From: Candidatus Saccharimonadota bacterium
GTDB lineage: Bacteria > Patescibacteriota > Saccharimonadia > Saccharimonadales > Saccharimonadaceae
Direction: 5' to 3'
Assembly: GCA_030445265.1 (NCBI GenBank)
Contig: JAUCSC010000001.1
Span: forward strand, 248,001 to 312,000
DNA length: 64,000 nucleotides
This document shows positions 25,543 through 37,216 of this stretch, in pieces; within the stretch, counting starts at the first letter, position 1, and each line of letters starts with the position of its first letter. The position numbers were made by a program, and so were the translations under genes. The notes beneath the pieces are model-generated. The model had not been told where the DNA came from, did not search any database, and saw only the letters and a list, made by a program, of their open reading frames with translations.

Positions 25543-26226
25543 ATGAAACATCCACTTTTTCAGTACTTTGCAAAGCCGGTTGTCAAACGGCTATTCGTTG
25601 GTTGCGGTATTTTCCTCATCTTTGCGGTAGGGTTCGTGTCACTAGCCAATGAAGTGTTTGCAGGTGAGACGATTGCTTTTGATCAAGCTATTCTCCGTGC
25701 TATTCATGCTGCTTCAAATGGTTTTTGGGATTGGTTTTTTGTGACGGTAACGCAATTTGGCGGAGTACTTGGGGTGATTATTATCACGGCCCTCATTTTT
25801 ACGTTACTTATTATACGGCGCAACTATCGAAGGGCTATGATCTTAATAGCCGGAGTCGGCGGCGCGGCGCTCATCAACGTACTATTGAAATTTATATTTG
25901 AGCGACCACGGCCTAACTTATGGCATCAGCTTGTGGTAGAGCATAGTTTTTCGTTTCCTAGCGGACATGCCATGGCGAGTAGTGCGCTCGCGCTAAGTAT
26001 CATAGCAATATGCTGGAATACGCGGTATCGTATCCCAGCTCTTATCTTATCTATCATGTACATTCTGATTATCGGGATATCACGGTTGTATCTCGGTGTT
26101 CATTATCCGACCGATATCATGGCAGGCTGGCTCGTTAGTACTGCATGGGTTTTGATTGTCGTTACGGTCATCAGTAGCTGGCAAAGAAAAGTTCCGCAGC
26201 GTATCGCCGACGACCCAGCGGTGTAA
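25543..26226 (+). CDS. PAP2-family membrane phosphatase 2
   Basis: A second PAP2 protein 8 bp downstream, with motifs KFIFERPRP, SFPSGHAMASS and SRLYLGVHYPTDIMAG intact. At 227 residues it has an extra N-terminal helix and external region compared with the preceding one (divergence is high, so a recent duplication is unlikely). GGAGGG lies 7 nt before the ATG. Likely co-transcribed with the kinase and first PAP2; substrates may be lipid pyrophosphates or phosphatidic acid. Confidence 0.9.
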   Translation: MKHPLFQYFAKPVVKRLFVGCGIFLIFAVGFVSLANEVFAGETIAFDQAILRAIHAASNGFWDWFFVTVTQFGGVLGVIIITALIFTLLIIRRNYRRAMILIAGVGGAALINVLLKFIFERPRPNLWHQLVVEHSFSFPSGHAMASSALALSIIAICWNTRYRIPALILSIMYILIIGISRLYLGVHYPTDIMAGWLVSTAWVLIVVTVISSWQRKVPQRIADDPAV

Positions 26227-26231
26227 GGGAG

Positions 26232-26260
26232 TTGTGACCGTCTATACTATATTGTATAAT
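26232..26260 (+). promoter_or_regulatory. Sigma70-type promoter of GC-rich unit B
   Basis: TTGTGA (26232-26237), 17-bp spacer, TATAAT (26255-26260). Confidence 0.7.
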
Positions 26261-26292
26261 ATAGATTAGTCGTACCCTACGATAGGAGAAAC

Positions 26293-26763
26293 GTGGAAAC
26301 ACAAGACAAGCACCTGACGCGGGGAGAGACGCAAAAGCTCCGTGAGCTACTCGACTCGGCAGTCAACATCTTTGTCCGAGTCTTCGACACAACCGATCCG
26401 GACACGATGGTGGAGGCGCAGAAGTACCTGCTCAAGCGCGGCTACTTTCTGAGCTACGCGGCGCACGATGCAGCGTTCTACTACCGCCTGGTCTTCCGGA
26501 CCATGAACGGCAAGTATGCCGACGAGGTAATGCTCCGTATCCTGCTCGACGGGACCTTCATGCCCCCCATGGCGTTGATGTTCCGCAGAAACAATGGGGA
26601 CGCGTTGCAACAGTACCGCCAACCTGGTCGCAGCAGCGTCATGGTCACAGATTCGGACGTGGCCGACGAAATGATCAGGACCTTCGAACGGCGATACATC
26701 GGTGGGGGATTCGTGCGCTGCTGGGTTCCCATCTTCGCTGGATCAACGCTCGCCGATATATAA
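26293..26763 (+). CDS. GC-rich orphan protein B, 156 aa (related to protein A)
   Basis: GTG start with TAGGAGA 5 nt upstream. No known family. The coding sequence is much more GC-rich than its neighbours. It has a helical N-terminus (LTRGETQKLRELLDSAVN), the segment MVEAQKYLLKRGYFLSYA, ALMFRRNNGD, and the end CWVPIFAGSTLADI. These align with protein A (20650-21105). It has its own promoter and a 3' hairpin whose sequence and flank match those of unit A. The two are therefore separate copies of one gene-plus-terminator unit that have diverged in the coding part. Confidence 0.75.
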   Translation: METQDKHLTRGETQKLRELLDSAVNIFVRVFDTTDPDTMVEAQKYLLKRGYFLSYAAHDAAFYYRLVFRTMNGKYADEVMLRILLDGTFMPPMALMFRRNNGDALQQYRQPGRSSVMVTDSDVADEMIRTFERRYIGGGFVRCWVPIFAGSTLADI

Positions 26764-26782
26764 CACACCCGCTATGAAAGTG

Positions 26783-26819
26783 TCGAGCCCGTTGCTCCGC
26801 CAGAGTAGCGGGTTCTCGA
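26783..26819 (+). terminator. Hairpin ending GC-rich unit B
   Basis: GCCCGTTGCTC-CGCCA-GAGTAGCGGGT, 11 pairs, with outer TCGA/TCGA. Homologous in sequence to the hairpin at 21141-21169. Confidence 0.7.
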
Positions 26820-26859
26820 TTTTATGGTAAGATGAGTCCAGAAAGTCGGACACAAGAAA

Positions 26860-27876
26860 ATGGCACAAAACAAACAAGACAAGAGGATCCTAAAAGTGAT
26901 GAGCCTCTTTAGTAAGAAAAAGGTGGCGAACAGCAGTGGTCATTCTAGGGCCAGTATCGAGTCACAGGAACATGCTGGGGCTGTGTGGATAGACGCTCAG
27001 AATCCGACGATCCACGAACTGGAAGAGATAGCTCGTACGTTTAACCTCCACTCCGTTCAAGTCCACCAGTCACTTCAGGGCGGACAGATAGCCCAGATGG
27101 ATATTGAGGACGATCATATCTTCTTGATCCTGCATTTTCCGTATCTCCTACCGAATGAAAACAAAATTTCTACCGGGCAGGTGAGTATTTTTCTGGGGAA
27201 GAACCACCTTATTACGGTGCACGACTCGACTACTCCGACCGTACGGAAACTTTTCCGTCAGTATCGTGACGATGATGCGCGTGATACCGGCTCGCCTGGA
27301 CGAATCCTTTTCCACCTCATCGAAACGATGCTACGTGATGTTCAGACGCTCACGCAGGGAGTATCTCTTGAGCTCGACGAGATTGAAGATAATGTGTTTG
27401 ACGTACGAACATCGGACGCTTTCCAAATCGGTGAACTGCGGCAAAAAATTATGCGCCTGCGCCGCACCCTGGCGACGCAAAAGAATGTTCTCGACCAACT
27501 TGATGCCGTTATCGATCAATTTACTGACGAAAAGCTAGAAGTTTACTACGAAAGTAATACCAATATGAGCCGACGCCTCTGGCAAACGGTTGAAGAAGCA
27601 CGTGAAACGATCGAAATTTATAAAGATGCTGACTTTACGACGAGTACGGAGCAGACCAACAAAATCTTGGCCATCCTGACGCTTCTCTTCACCCTGTCTA
27701 TTCCGGCAACAATCCTCGGTGCATTCTATGGAATGAATGTTTTAATTCCGGGTGGTCTTGAGGCTGGCTCATGGACATTCCTCGGCCCTTATACGACATT
27801 CAAGCTCATCATCGGCACATCAATCCTCGCAGCGGTGCTGATGTATCTGTATTTCCGCCACAAACGCTGGTTCTAG
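26860..27876 (+). CDS. CorA-like divalent cation transporter
   Basis: A large N-terminal cytosolic alpha/beta domain (VWIDAQNPTIHELEEIARTF...LHFPYLLP), a long stalk helix, then two C-terminal helices. The pore motif is YGMN (GAFYGMNVLIPGG), the invariant CorA/Mrs2 signature. The usual MPE loop is replaced by PGGLEAGSW. Pentameric Mg2+/Co2+ channel in the inner membrane. Start ATG 26860 gives a basic N-terminus; ATG 26899 (MSLFSKKKV) is an alternative. Confidence 0.9.
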   Translation: MAQNKQDKRILKVMSLFSKKKVANSSGHSRASIESQEHAGAVWIDAQNPTIHELEEIARTFNLHSVQVHQSLQGGQIAQMDIEDDHIFLILHFPYLLPNENKISTGQVSIFLGKNHLITVHDSTTPTVRKLFRQYRDDDARDTGSPGRILFHLIETMLRDVQTLTQGVSLELDEIEDNVFDVRTSDAFQIGELRQKIMRLRRTLATQKNVLDQLDAVIDQFTDEKLEVYYESNTNMSRRLWQTVEEARETIEIYKDADFTTSTEQTNKILAILTLLFTLSIPATILGAFYGMNVLIPGGLEAGSWTFLGPYTTFKLIIGTSILAAVLMYLYFRHKRWF

Positions 27877-27936
27877 AATCTTTTTTAAATAACCGTAAGT
27901 ACTATATAATGAGGACACACGGTAACATTTATTTAT

Positions 27937-28782
27937 ATGAACAGTTCTCAAAACAAACTTAAGAAGATTTTATTCATTGTCAGCGGGGTGGTAGTCGTTG
28001 CTATTATTGCTATCGCAACTGTCATGCTTTTGAAGAACGTAGCAACGCCAAAAAAAGACACGTCGGCAAGTGCCGTGAACCAATCCTCGGCTGCGCGGAC
28101 ACCGGCTGGTATAGTCGCTGGTTATAAGGATTCGACGTCACTGCCATCGCTTGCTGGCTACGCGCGTCAAGAATCGGCTGGCGTATCTTCGGCAGTAACA
28201 TTAAAAAAAGATTCAGAAGAATTTTCTATTGATATAGAAACGAAAAATTTTATCACGTATTTTGGTAAGTCGGACGCTACTGCTGCCAGTTTTGATGAAG
28301 TAGCAGGTGATACCGCTACTTACTTAAAAGAGCGCGGACTTGAAAAGACGACTACATCAACCCGCCTTGCGACATACGCGTCAAAAGATACTGTGTGCCA
28401 GTTACGATCGACTGCTGGTCGAGCAAATATTACGTTTGCGTGTACCACGGTGAGTGATATTGATGCGGAATACGCTGGTATTAAGCAACTCATTGGCCTT
28501 TATAATAACTCGGATCCCGTGACCGCCGTAACGGCCTTTACTTATGCCACCAGGACAGTAAACAAGCGAGATAATATCCAATCAGCGAAGTTAATCCTCA
28601 GGACTGATGATGTCAAAGCCGAGCCAACTATTCTGCTGTTTGGTGCGATCGGTGGAGTATGGGAGTATGTCGCCAATCTGAATGGTACCGGAAAGAGTGA
28701 TGGGAAGAATACGATTTCAGCGGTAGATCAAAAAGCGATTGATGATAAAAAATGGAGCGGGTTCTTACATGAGCAGCTTTAG
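27937..28782 (+). CDS. Membrane-anchored extracellular protein, unknown
   Basis: Short basic N-terminus (NSSQNKLKKI), one anchor helix (about 8-32), a Ser/Thr/Ala-rich linker, then about 240 exported residues with mixed alpha/beta character and three cysteines. No family recognised. It overlaps the following pilin-like gene by about 14 bp, so the two are translationally linked. It may be a pilus-associated or surface protein (inference from position). Confidence 0.65.
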   Translation: MNSSQNKLKKILFIVSGVVVVAIIAIATVMLLKNVATPKKDTSASAVNQSSAARTPAGIVAGYKDSTSLPSLAGYARQESAGVSSAVTLKKDSEEFSIDIETKNFITYFGKSDATAASFDEVAGDTATYLKERGLEKTTTSTRLATYASKDTVCQLRSTAGRANITFACTTVSDIDAEYAGIKQLIGLYNNSDPVTAVTAFTYATRTVNKRDNIQSAKLILRTDDVKAEPTILLFGAIGGVWEYVANLNGTGKSDGKNTISAVDQKAIDDKKWSGFLHEQL

Positions 28783-30229
28783 GCGAACAGTCCGCGGCTT
28801 TACGATGATAGAGATCATCGTCGCAGTGGTTATTATTGGTATCCTCGCGACCATTGCAACGTTTAGCTACAATACGGTCCAGTCACGGACGCGGGACAAT
28901 CAGCGGCAAACATCGGCTAAGATAATCGCCGGAGCACTCGAAAGTTATTACAATGATAACGGCGAATACCCGAGCTGCATGGCCCTGTCGGGCACTCCCG
29001 AAGCAGTCAGTGCGCTACTAAAAATCGATCGTAATGTACTTGAAGCACCGCTCGATCAGAATAACGTTAATTCGTTGAAGTGTACGGCAATTGATACGAA
29101 TACGACGACCGACTACTATTCCTTCACGGGTGATGGATCGGCGAGCTGTTCGACTGGTAGTTCGTGTCTTGAATGGACTATCTCATATAAGGATGAGTCG
29201 AGTGGTGATATAAAAACGATATCGAGTCGGCGCAGCATCAGTGAAGCTGCTCTGGGCACCCCTTCACTCAGTGGTTCGGCGCAAAGCGGCACTCAGATAA
29301 ATATGTCCTGGACACAAGTAGATAATGTGACTGGCTATGAGCTACAACGCAGCGTGAATGCCGACCTCAGTACACCGACGACTACGACATTTACCGGGTT
29401 ATCCAATTCTGCTACGGGACTGACTCAAGGTGAAAAATATTATTTCCGTGTACGAGCGACAACATCGGGTGCACCGAGTAACTGGTCGAATATCGTGGCG
29501 GTGACGACACCTATCAGCGCGCCGACTGGTACGCCAACGGTAGCCACCAGTCTTATTACGAGCAATACCATAGCCCGGGCGGCTGTATCGGGTTCGAGTT
29601 GTCCGGCAACTGGAACGGCACTCCAGTATCAGACGAGGTATCTTGAGGCAAATCAGGCAAGTGATTCAACCTGGTCGAGTTATTCTGGATGGCAGACGGG
29701 CACCGTTTATGACAAATCTGCCTTCGAGGGTTGGCGGTATACCTTTGAAGTCCAAGCGCGCTGCCAGGGAAGCGACGCAAACAGTAGTGCACTTACCAGC
29801 GCTCAGGCAGTGATTGTACGGCCGATAAATACACCAGTTCAGCCATCGTACGCCGCTGATTCGACGTGGTCGGCCGGCTATCGTTACAATATGTCATGGA
29901 ATACCAGCTGCCCATACGGCACCTGGCTGCCTGAGAGTGTGCAGATATACGACACGGGGCTTTATGAAGACACAAGGTTCCCGTCAACGGGTACGTATGG
30001 CACGACATTTACGGACTGGTGGTTCCTAGGCTGGGCGGCTGGTGAAGTTAACGAGACGGTGAACTACTACGCGCAGTATCGCTGTATGACCGACTTTAAT
30101 ACGTCGGCATGGTCACCGACCATCACCACCGTCATATCGATTACCTGTGAACCAGCCCGCCGCAACTACACCGATCCTCGCTGTGATGACTGGGGCCAAA
30201 ACCGTGCCACGCTGCCATGGGGCTCATAG
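28769..30229 (+). CDS. Type IV pilin-like protein with FN3-like domains
   Basis: Prepilin signal RGFTMIEIIVAVVIIGIL with cleavage at G/F and glutamate 5, and a pilin head to about residue 150 with paired cysteines. At about 165-250 is a fibronectin type III-like domain (MSWTQVDNVTGYELQRS...GEKYYFRVRATTSGAPSNWS). The C-terminal half has further beta-rich repeats with cysteines (AVSGSSCPATGTALQYQTRY...). ATG 28769 (MSSFRRTVRG) was chosen because it puts a short basic leader before the cleavage site. Likely a minor pilin with adhesive domains. Confidence 0.82.
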   Translation: MSSFRRTVRGFTMIEIIVAVVIIGILATIATFSYNTVQSRTRDNQRQTSAKIIAGALESYYNDNGEYPSCMALSGTPEAVSALLKIDRNVLEAPLDQNNVNSLKCTAIDTNTTTDYYSFTGDGSASCSTGSSCLEWTISYKDESSGDIKTISSRRSISEAALGTPSLSGSAQSGTQINMSWTQVDNVTGYELQRSVNADLSTPTTTTFTGLSNSATGLTQGEKYYFRVRATTSGAPSNWSNIVAVTTPISAPTGTPTVATSLITSNTIARAAVSGSSCPATGTALQYQTRYLEANQASDSTWSSYSGWQTGTVYDKSAFEGWRYTFEVQARCQGSDANSSALTSAQAVIVRPINTPVQPSYAADSTWSAGYRYNMSWNTSCPYGTWLPESVQIYDTGLYEDTRFPSTGTYGTTFTDWWFLGWAAGEVNETVNYYAQYRCMTDFNTSAWSPTITTVISITCEPARRNYTDPRCDDWGQNRATLPWGS

Positions 30230-30255
30230 TCTAGCTCCGCTGCCTCAACTCGTCG

Positions 30256-30261
30256 TATAAT
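30256..30261 (+). promoter_or_regulatory. -10 box placing TSS on the topIB ATG
   Basis: TATAAT with exactly 6 nt before ATG 30268. Confidence 0.6.
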
Positions 30262-30267
30262 ATTGTC

Positions 30268-31251
30268 ATGACAGCATATCTTCCGATTGAGCGGCAGAAA
30301 GCTGGTGGGGGCTTTCGTTATGTCGAAGCAGGCAATCAATTGACCGATCCGAAATTGCTCGATTTTATTAGTAAAATGGCAATTCCGCCGGCGTGGCGAG
30401 ATGTTCATATTGCCAGGAGCGAGCGATCAAAGATACTTGCGAGGGGTATAGATAGTGCGGGGCGGGTACAGGCTATTTATAGCCCTCGGTTCCGAGCAAG
30501 ACAGGAGCAATTAAAATTTGACCGTATACTACGATTTGCTGAAGCATTACCGGACCTCAGGCGCCAAGTAGAAAAAGATTTGGCACGCAAACGCCTGAGT
30601 AAAGAAAAAGTACTTGCCTGTATCGTCAAATTGATGGATCAAGAATATTTTCGTGTCGGCAACGAACAATATGCCAAAGAGCACCAGACGTACGGCATTA
30701 CGACAATTCGTAGTAAGCATGTCGACGTAAGAGGCGATACGGTAACGTTTGATTTTGTCGGTAAGAGCCACCAAAAGCATGTTAAACAAATCAACGATCG
30801 TCAAATAGCGCGTATCGTCAAGCAACTCGACGAACTTCCGGGCTATGAAATCTTTCGCTATCAAGATAGTGATGGGAGTATGCACGATATCCATACCAAT
30901 GACGTCAACGCCTATATAAAGCAGTACGCGGGTGAGGAATTTAGCGCAAAAGATTTTCGAACGTGGGGCGGAACGCTACTGGCGACCACAGAACTCATCG
31001 CTGCTGAAAAGCTTGCCACGAAAACGCAGCGGACAAAATTTGTCACGGAAACAGTCAAGAACGTTGCTAAGAAACTTGGTAATACGCCATCGGTTGCTAG
31101 GAGCTCCTATATCGATCCGCGGGTGATTGCCGCCTACATCGATAGTGAAGATATGCAGACTCTCAAGCAAGCGATGCAGTCGATGCGTCCGAAGAAGTAT
31201 TTGTCCCGTGATGAGCAATGCGTTCTTCGGCTGTTGAATAAGACAGTCTAA
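30268..31251 (+). CDS. DNA topoisomerase IB (poxvirus-type)
   Basis: Relaxes supercoils through a 3'-phosphotyrosyl intermediate. An N-terminal domain (GGGFRYVEAG...IPPAWRDVHIA, including the PPAW motif) is followed by the catalytic domain: LACIVKLMDQEYFRVGNEQYA (catalytic arginine region), TIRSKHV, FVGKSHQKH (catalytic lysine), DFRTWGGT, and the nucleophile tyrosine in SSYIDPRVI. All pentad regions are seen. 327 residues is normal for bacterial TopIB. The leaderless-type -10 fixes the start. Confidence 0.92.
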   Translation: MTAYLPIERQKAGGGFRYVEAGNQLTDPKLLDFISKMAIPPAWRDVHIARSERSKILARGIDSAGRVQAIYSPRFRARQEQLKFDRILRFAEALPDLRRQVEKDLARKRLSKEKVLACIVKLMDQEYFRVGNEQYAKEHQTYGITTIRSKHVDVRGDTVTFDFVGKSHQKHVKQINDRQIARIVKQLDELPGYEIFRYQDSDGSMHDIHTNDVNAYIKQYAGEEFSAKDFRTWGGTLLATTELIAAEKLATKTQRTKFVTETVKNVAKKLGNTPSVARSSYIDPRVIAAYIDSEDMQTLKQAMQSMRPKKYLSRDEQCVLRLLNKTV

Positions 31252-31283
31252 GCGACTCAAGGTTTGCTATAATAGGCCAAGAT

Positions 31284-31357
31284 GGCGCGTTGGCGGAGCA
31301 GTTACGCAGCGGTCTGCAAAACCGCGTAGACGGGTGCAACTCCCGTACGTGCCTCCA
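31284..31357 (+). tRNA. tRNA-Cys (GCA), CCA encoded
   Basis: Acceptor GGCGCGT/ACGTGCC, anticodon stem GCGGT/ACCGC with loop CTGCAAA (GCA), T-arm CGGGTGCAACTCCCG, and CCA encoded. TATAAT at 31268-31273. Confidence 0.94.
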
Positions 31358-31363
31358 CGATAT

Positions 31364-31390
31364 TCTCCCTATATGGGGGATTATTTTTTT
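31364..31390 (+). terminator. Intrinsic terminator after tRNA-Cys
   Basis: TCTCCC-TATAT-GGGGGA stem-loop and a T-rich tract. It lies at the 3' end of the convergent hydrolase gene. Confidence 0.7.
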
Positions 31391-31971
31391 ATGATGTCGA
31401 GCAATTCGGGAAACGTCGCGGTATTGCAGTGAAGACGGTCTTGAAATGTATGGACCTGGGCATCTTGAAGATCGGCGCGGTACTTGCTGAGTTCCGAGAA
31501 TGGGACAACGGGATCATCCTCGCTATGAAAAAGGTAGATTTCTTCTGCAGAAATCGACAGATTGGTAGCATCCCTACTCAGTTTAAATGTCGCCAGCGGT
31601 TCGTTCAGCTCATCATCGTAGGGTGCGGCAATGAGTACCAGCTTTTTCGCTAGCCCAGGCATAGGACTCTCAGAAAGAAACTTCGCTAAAAAAATGCCAC
31701 CGAGGGAATGCCCAATAAGAGTCACGTCGTTTTCCAAAAAGGGGATGAGTTTAGCGAAGTATAGTGACCACTCGTCATATTGGGCATTATCCTTATTGGG
31801 GAACGAAGGCAGTAGCACGTCAACGCCAGGAAGGTGTTCTGGGAGCCAGTTATTCCAACGAGGCCGGTAGAGGAGCCGAGCATAGTCCAGCTGTCGGCTT
31901 CCGAGTGCTTGTTTATACGCTTTTACTGAGGGGTAGGTGTCGCCGCCATGGATAATGCAAACTTGTTTCAT
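31381..31971 (-). CDS. RBBP9/YdeN-like alpha/beta hydrolase
   Basis: Small serine hydrolase of 196 residues. N-terminal strand with CIIHGGDTYPS, nucleophile elbow GHSLGGIF, acid region HSEDDPVVPF, and catalytic histidine near HTFQDRLHC. This matches the YdeN/RBBP9 esterase group; the natural substrate is unknown. ATG 31971 (MKQVCIIHGG) was chosen over 32019 because TATAAT (minus strand, 31978-31983) ends exactly 6 nt before it. Confidence 0.85.
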   Translation of the reverse strand: MKQVCIIHGGDTYPSVKAYKQALGSRQLDYARLLYRPRWNNWLPEHLPGVDVLLPSFPNKDNAQYDEWSLYFAKLIPFLENDVTLIGHSLGGIFLAKFLSESPMPGLAKKLVLIAAPYDDELNEPLATFKLSRDATNLSISAEEIYLFHSEDDPVVPFSELSKYRADLQDAQVHTFQDRLHCNTATFPELLDIIKK

Positions 31972-31977
31972 CCTGTA

Positions 31978-31983
31978 ATTATA
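31978..31983 (-). promoter_or_regulatory. -10 box placing TSS on hydrolase ATG
   Basis: TATAAT on the minus strand, 6 nt before ATG 31971. Confidence 0.6.
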
Positions 31984-32024
31984 GCGTGGAATGAATAGTA
32001 GATTTGCTATAATGAACAAGATAA

Positions 32025-32111
32025 GCGCGGATGGTGGAATTGGTAGACACGAGAGACTTAAAATCTCTTGGCCTCACGGTCGTGCGGGTTCAAGTCCCGC
32101 TCTGCGCACCA
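32025..32111 (+). tRNA. tRNA-Leu (TAA), CCA encoded
   Basis: Class II tRNA: acceptor GCGCGGA/TCTGCGC, anticodon stem AGAGA/TCTCT with loop CTTAAAA (TAA), long variable arm, T-arm GCGGG-TTCAAGT-CCCGC, and CCA encoded. TATAAT at 32008-32013. Confidence 0.95.
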
Positions 32112-32118
32112 GAATATG

Positions 32119-32145
32119 AAACTCGGCACAACATGCCGAGTTTTT
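32119..32145 (+). terminator. Intrinsic terminator after tRNA-Leu
   Basis: ACTCGGCA / TGCCGAGT stem followed by a T run. Confidence 0.85.
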
Positions 32146-32191
32146 GCTATAATAAAAGCGGACAATAAACCGTTATTTAACAGGGGAAAAA

Positions 32192-32755
32192 ATGCTCACA
32201 TTACTTATTATTATCGCTATCGTAGTCATACTGGCCGTTGCATTGTGGGCTATTTATAACAGCCTCGTCACACTTCGTATCCGTGTCGAAGAAGCCTGGA
32301 GTGATATCACTGTACAATTAAAGCGTCGTCTCGACTTGATCCCAAATCTCGTTGAAACCGTTAAGGGATACGCCAAACATGAGCAAGGCGTTTTTCAAGC
32401 CGTCACGGAAGCTCGTGCCAACGCCCTCAATGCGCAGGGTGTACAAGCAACAGCTGCAGCTGAGAACCAATTTGAAGGTGCGCTTAAGAGTCTGTTTGCT
32501 GTCGCCGAAGCTTATCCAGACCTCAAGGCGAGTCAAAATTTTGTTGAACTCCAACAAGAGCTGGTTGATACCGAAGATAAGATTCAGGCAGCACGGCGGT
32601 TTTATAACAGTGGCGTTCGTGACCTGAATACCAAGATTCAGACGTTCCCAAGCAATATCGTCGCTTCATTCTTTAAGTTTACGGTGCGAGAGTTCTTTGA
32701 ACTTACTGCTAGCGAACAAGCTGTCGCCGACAAGCCTTCAGAAGTAAAATTCTAG
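32192..32755 (+). CDS. lemA: LemA family protein
   Basis: One N-terminal membrane helix (residues 3-25), then the all-helical LemA domain: [40 protein letters not shown], and [22 protein letters not shown]. The helical domain faces outside. LemA is commonly paired with the HtpX-type peptidase, which follows after 21 bp. Role unclear; probably envelope maintenance. GGGGAAAA lies before the ATG. Confidence 0.93.
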   Translation: MLTLLIIIAIVVILAVALWAIYNSLVTLRIRVEEAWSDITVQLKRRLDLIPNLVETVKGYAKHEQGVFQAVTEARANALNAQGVQATAAAENQFEGALKSLFAVAEAYPDLKASQNFVELQQELVDTEDKIQAARRFYNSGVRDLNTKIQTFPSNIVASFFKFTVREFFELTASEQAVADKPSEVKF

Positions 32756-32776
32756 TCATCACTCGAGGTACCTACC

Positions 32777-33658
32777 ATGTATAAAGCAATTGCCGCAAAC
32801 AAACGCAACACTATTCTGATTATGGCCGTTTTCGTCGGCTTGATTAGCGCGATTGGTTGGGCGGTCAGTTACTTTTATGGTGGAGATCCATCGATTACTT
32901 ACTTTGTGATTGGCGGGGCGTTCCTGTATGCATTGATTCAGTATTTTGCTGCCAGCAAGCTAGCGATTGCCATGACGGGTGCCCAGCAGATTGAGAAGCG
33001 CGATAACCCCAGGTTATATCGAACTGTTGAAAATCTCTCCATTACTCTCGGCATGCCGATGCCGAAAGTGTATATCATGAACGATGCGGCGCCAAACGCC
33101 TTTGCGACCGGTCGTGATCCTCGGCATGCTGTCGTTGCGGCAACTACCGGTTTGCTTGAAATCATGGACGATGACGAACTAGAAGCCGTGATGGCCCATG
33201 AGATGGGGCATGTACAAAACTACGATATTCGCGTCAGTATGATTGCGTTTGGACTGGTGAGCGCAATCGGTATCCTGACAGATATCATCACGCGCATGTT
33301 TTTCTTTGGCGGCGATCGTAGGGAGGGGAACTCAAGCCCAGTCCTGTTGGTCATTGGAATCGTCGTCGTGATTCTTGCGCCAGTTGTCGCGACGATAGTC
33401 CAGCTCGCCGTTAGTCGTCAGCGTGAGTATCTTGCCGATGCAACAGGCGCACTGACGACACGACACCCTGACGCATTAGCATCGGCTCTCGAGAAGCTGC
33501 AACAGTATGGCCGTCCGATGAAGCATCAAAATACCGCTACGGCCCACCTCTTCTTTACTAGCCCCCTTCGTGCGAGCTTCTTCTCTAATTTATTCAGTAC
33601 CCATCCACCGCTTGAGGAGCGGATCAAACGACTTCGGGCTACAGCCGGTTCGTTTTAA
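32777..33658 (+). CDS. htpX: HtpX-like membrane zinc metalloprotease (M48B)
   Basis: Four hydrophobic segments (two N-terminal, two after the active site). Zinc-binding HEMGH in DELEAVMAHEMGHVQNYD, and the downstream third ligand region in SRQREYLADATGA. Degrades damaged membrane proteins from the cytosolic face. It forms a likely operon with lemA upstream and a membrane-protein gene 8 bp downstream. 293 residues is normal for HtpX. Confidence 0.94.
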   Translation: MYKAIAANKRNTILIMAVFVGLISAIGWAVSYFYGGDPSITYFVIGGAFLYALIQYFAASKLAIAMTGAQQIEKRDNPRLYRTVENLSITLGMPMPKVYIMNDAAPNAFATGRDPRHAVVAATTGLLEIMDDDELEAVMAHEMGHVQNYDIRVSMIAFGLVSAIGILTDIITRMFFFGGDRREGNSSPVLLVIGIVVVILAPVVATIVQLAVSRQREYLADATGALTTRHPDALASALEKLQQYGRPMKHQNTATAHLFFTSPLRASFFSNLFSTHPPLEERIKRLRATAGSF

Positions 33659-33666
33659 GCAATTCT

Positions 33667-36733
<3,067 letters not shown>

Positions 36734-36787
36734 CTTGTCGACTAGTAGATAGCTCTTGTACAATACGGATATAAATAAGGAGTATAT

Positions 36788-37162
36788 ATGGCCGAGCATG
36801 CAACCGTTACACCCGGAACCGAAACATCTCCATCGTCACCAAACCCCGGACAGGGATTCGGTATTGCCAGCCTCGTGACGTCACTCGTCGGGCTTGGGCT
36901 CGTGGGCCTCATTCTGGGCATCATCGGTATTAACCAATCGAAAAAAGCCGGCCAAAAAAATGGTTTTGCGCTGGCTGGCATAATAATCGGTATCGCGAAT
37001 ATCATTGTCGCGACACTTTTCCTGATCCTGATGGCTATTGGTATCTTTGGGTTCATGTCTCAATGTAAAGATCTTGGCCCCGGTACTCACACGGTCAATG
37101 GTGTAGAGATAACCTGTAGCGCTGCACCGGTCGATTCCGGCCCGTCGCTCTATCAAAACTAA
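36788..37162 (+). CDS. DUF4190-like two-TM membrane protein
   Basis: Proline/threonine-rich N-terminus (about 25 residues), then GFGIASLVTSLVGLGLVG...GIIGINQSKKAGQKNGFALAGIIIGI, the layout of DUF4190 domains with two helices joined by a basic loop. A short external tail with cysteines follows. AAGGAGT lies before the ATG. Function unknown; ends at a shared bidirectional terminator. Confidence 0.75.
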   Translation: MAEHATVTPGTETSPSSPNPGQGFGIASLVTSLVGLGLVGLILGIIGINQSKKAGQKNGFALAGIIIGIANIIVATLFLILMAIGIFGFMSQCKDLGPGTHTVNGVEITCSAAPVDSGPSLYQN

Positions 37163-37170
37163 GACCATAA

Positions 37171-37201
37171 AAAATAACCCCGCACGAATGCGGGGTTATT
37201 T
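37171..37201. terminator. Bidirectional terminator
   Basis: AAATAACCCCGCA-CGAA-TGCGGGGTTATTT, flanked by A and T runs. It serves the convergent genes on both sides. Its core AACCCCGCACGAATGCGG recurs at 53168-53185. Confidence 0.9.
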
Positions 37202-37216
37202 CGTCGAAGGACGGTA

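Noticed and set aside
20582-26819. Integron gene cassettes (attC sites) for the GC-rich units
   Set aside because: The 3' hairpins lack attC core sites (RYYYAAC/GTTRRRY) and no integron integrase is present in the window.
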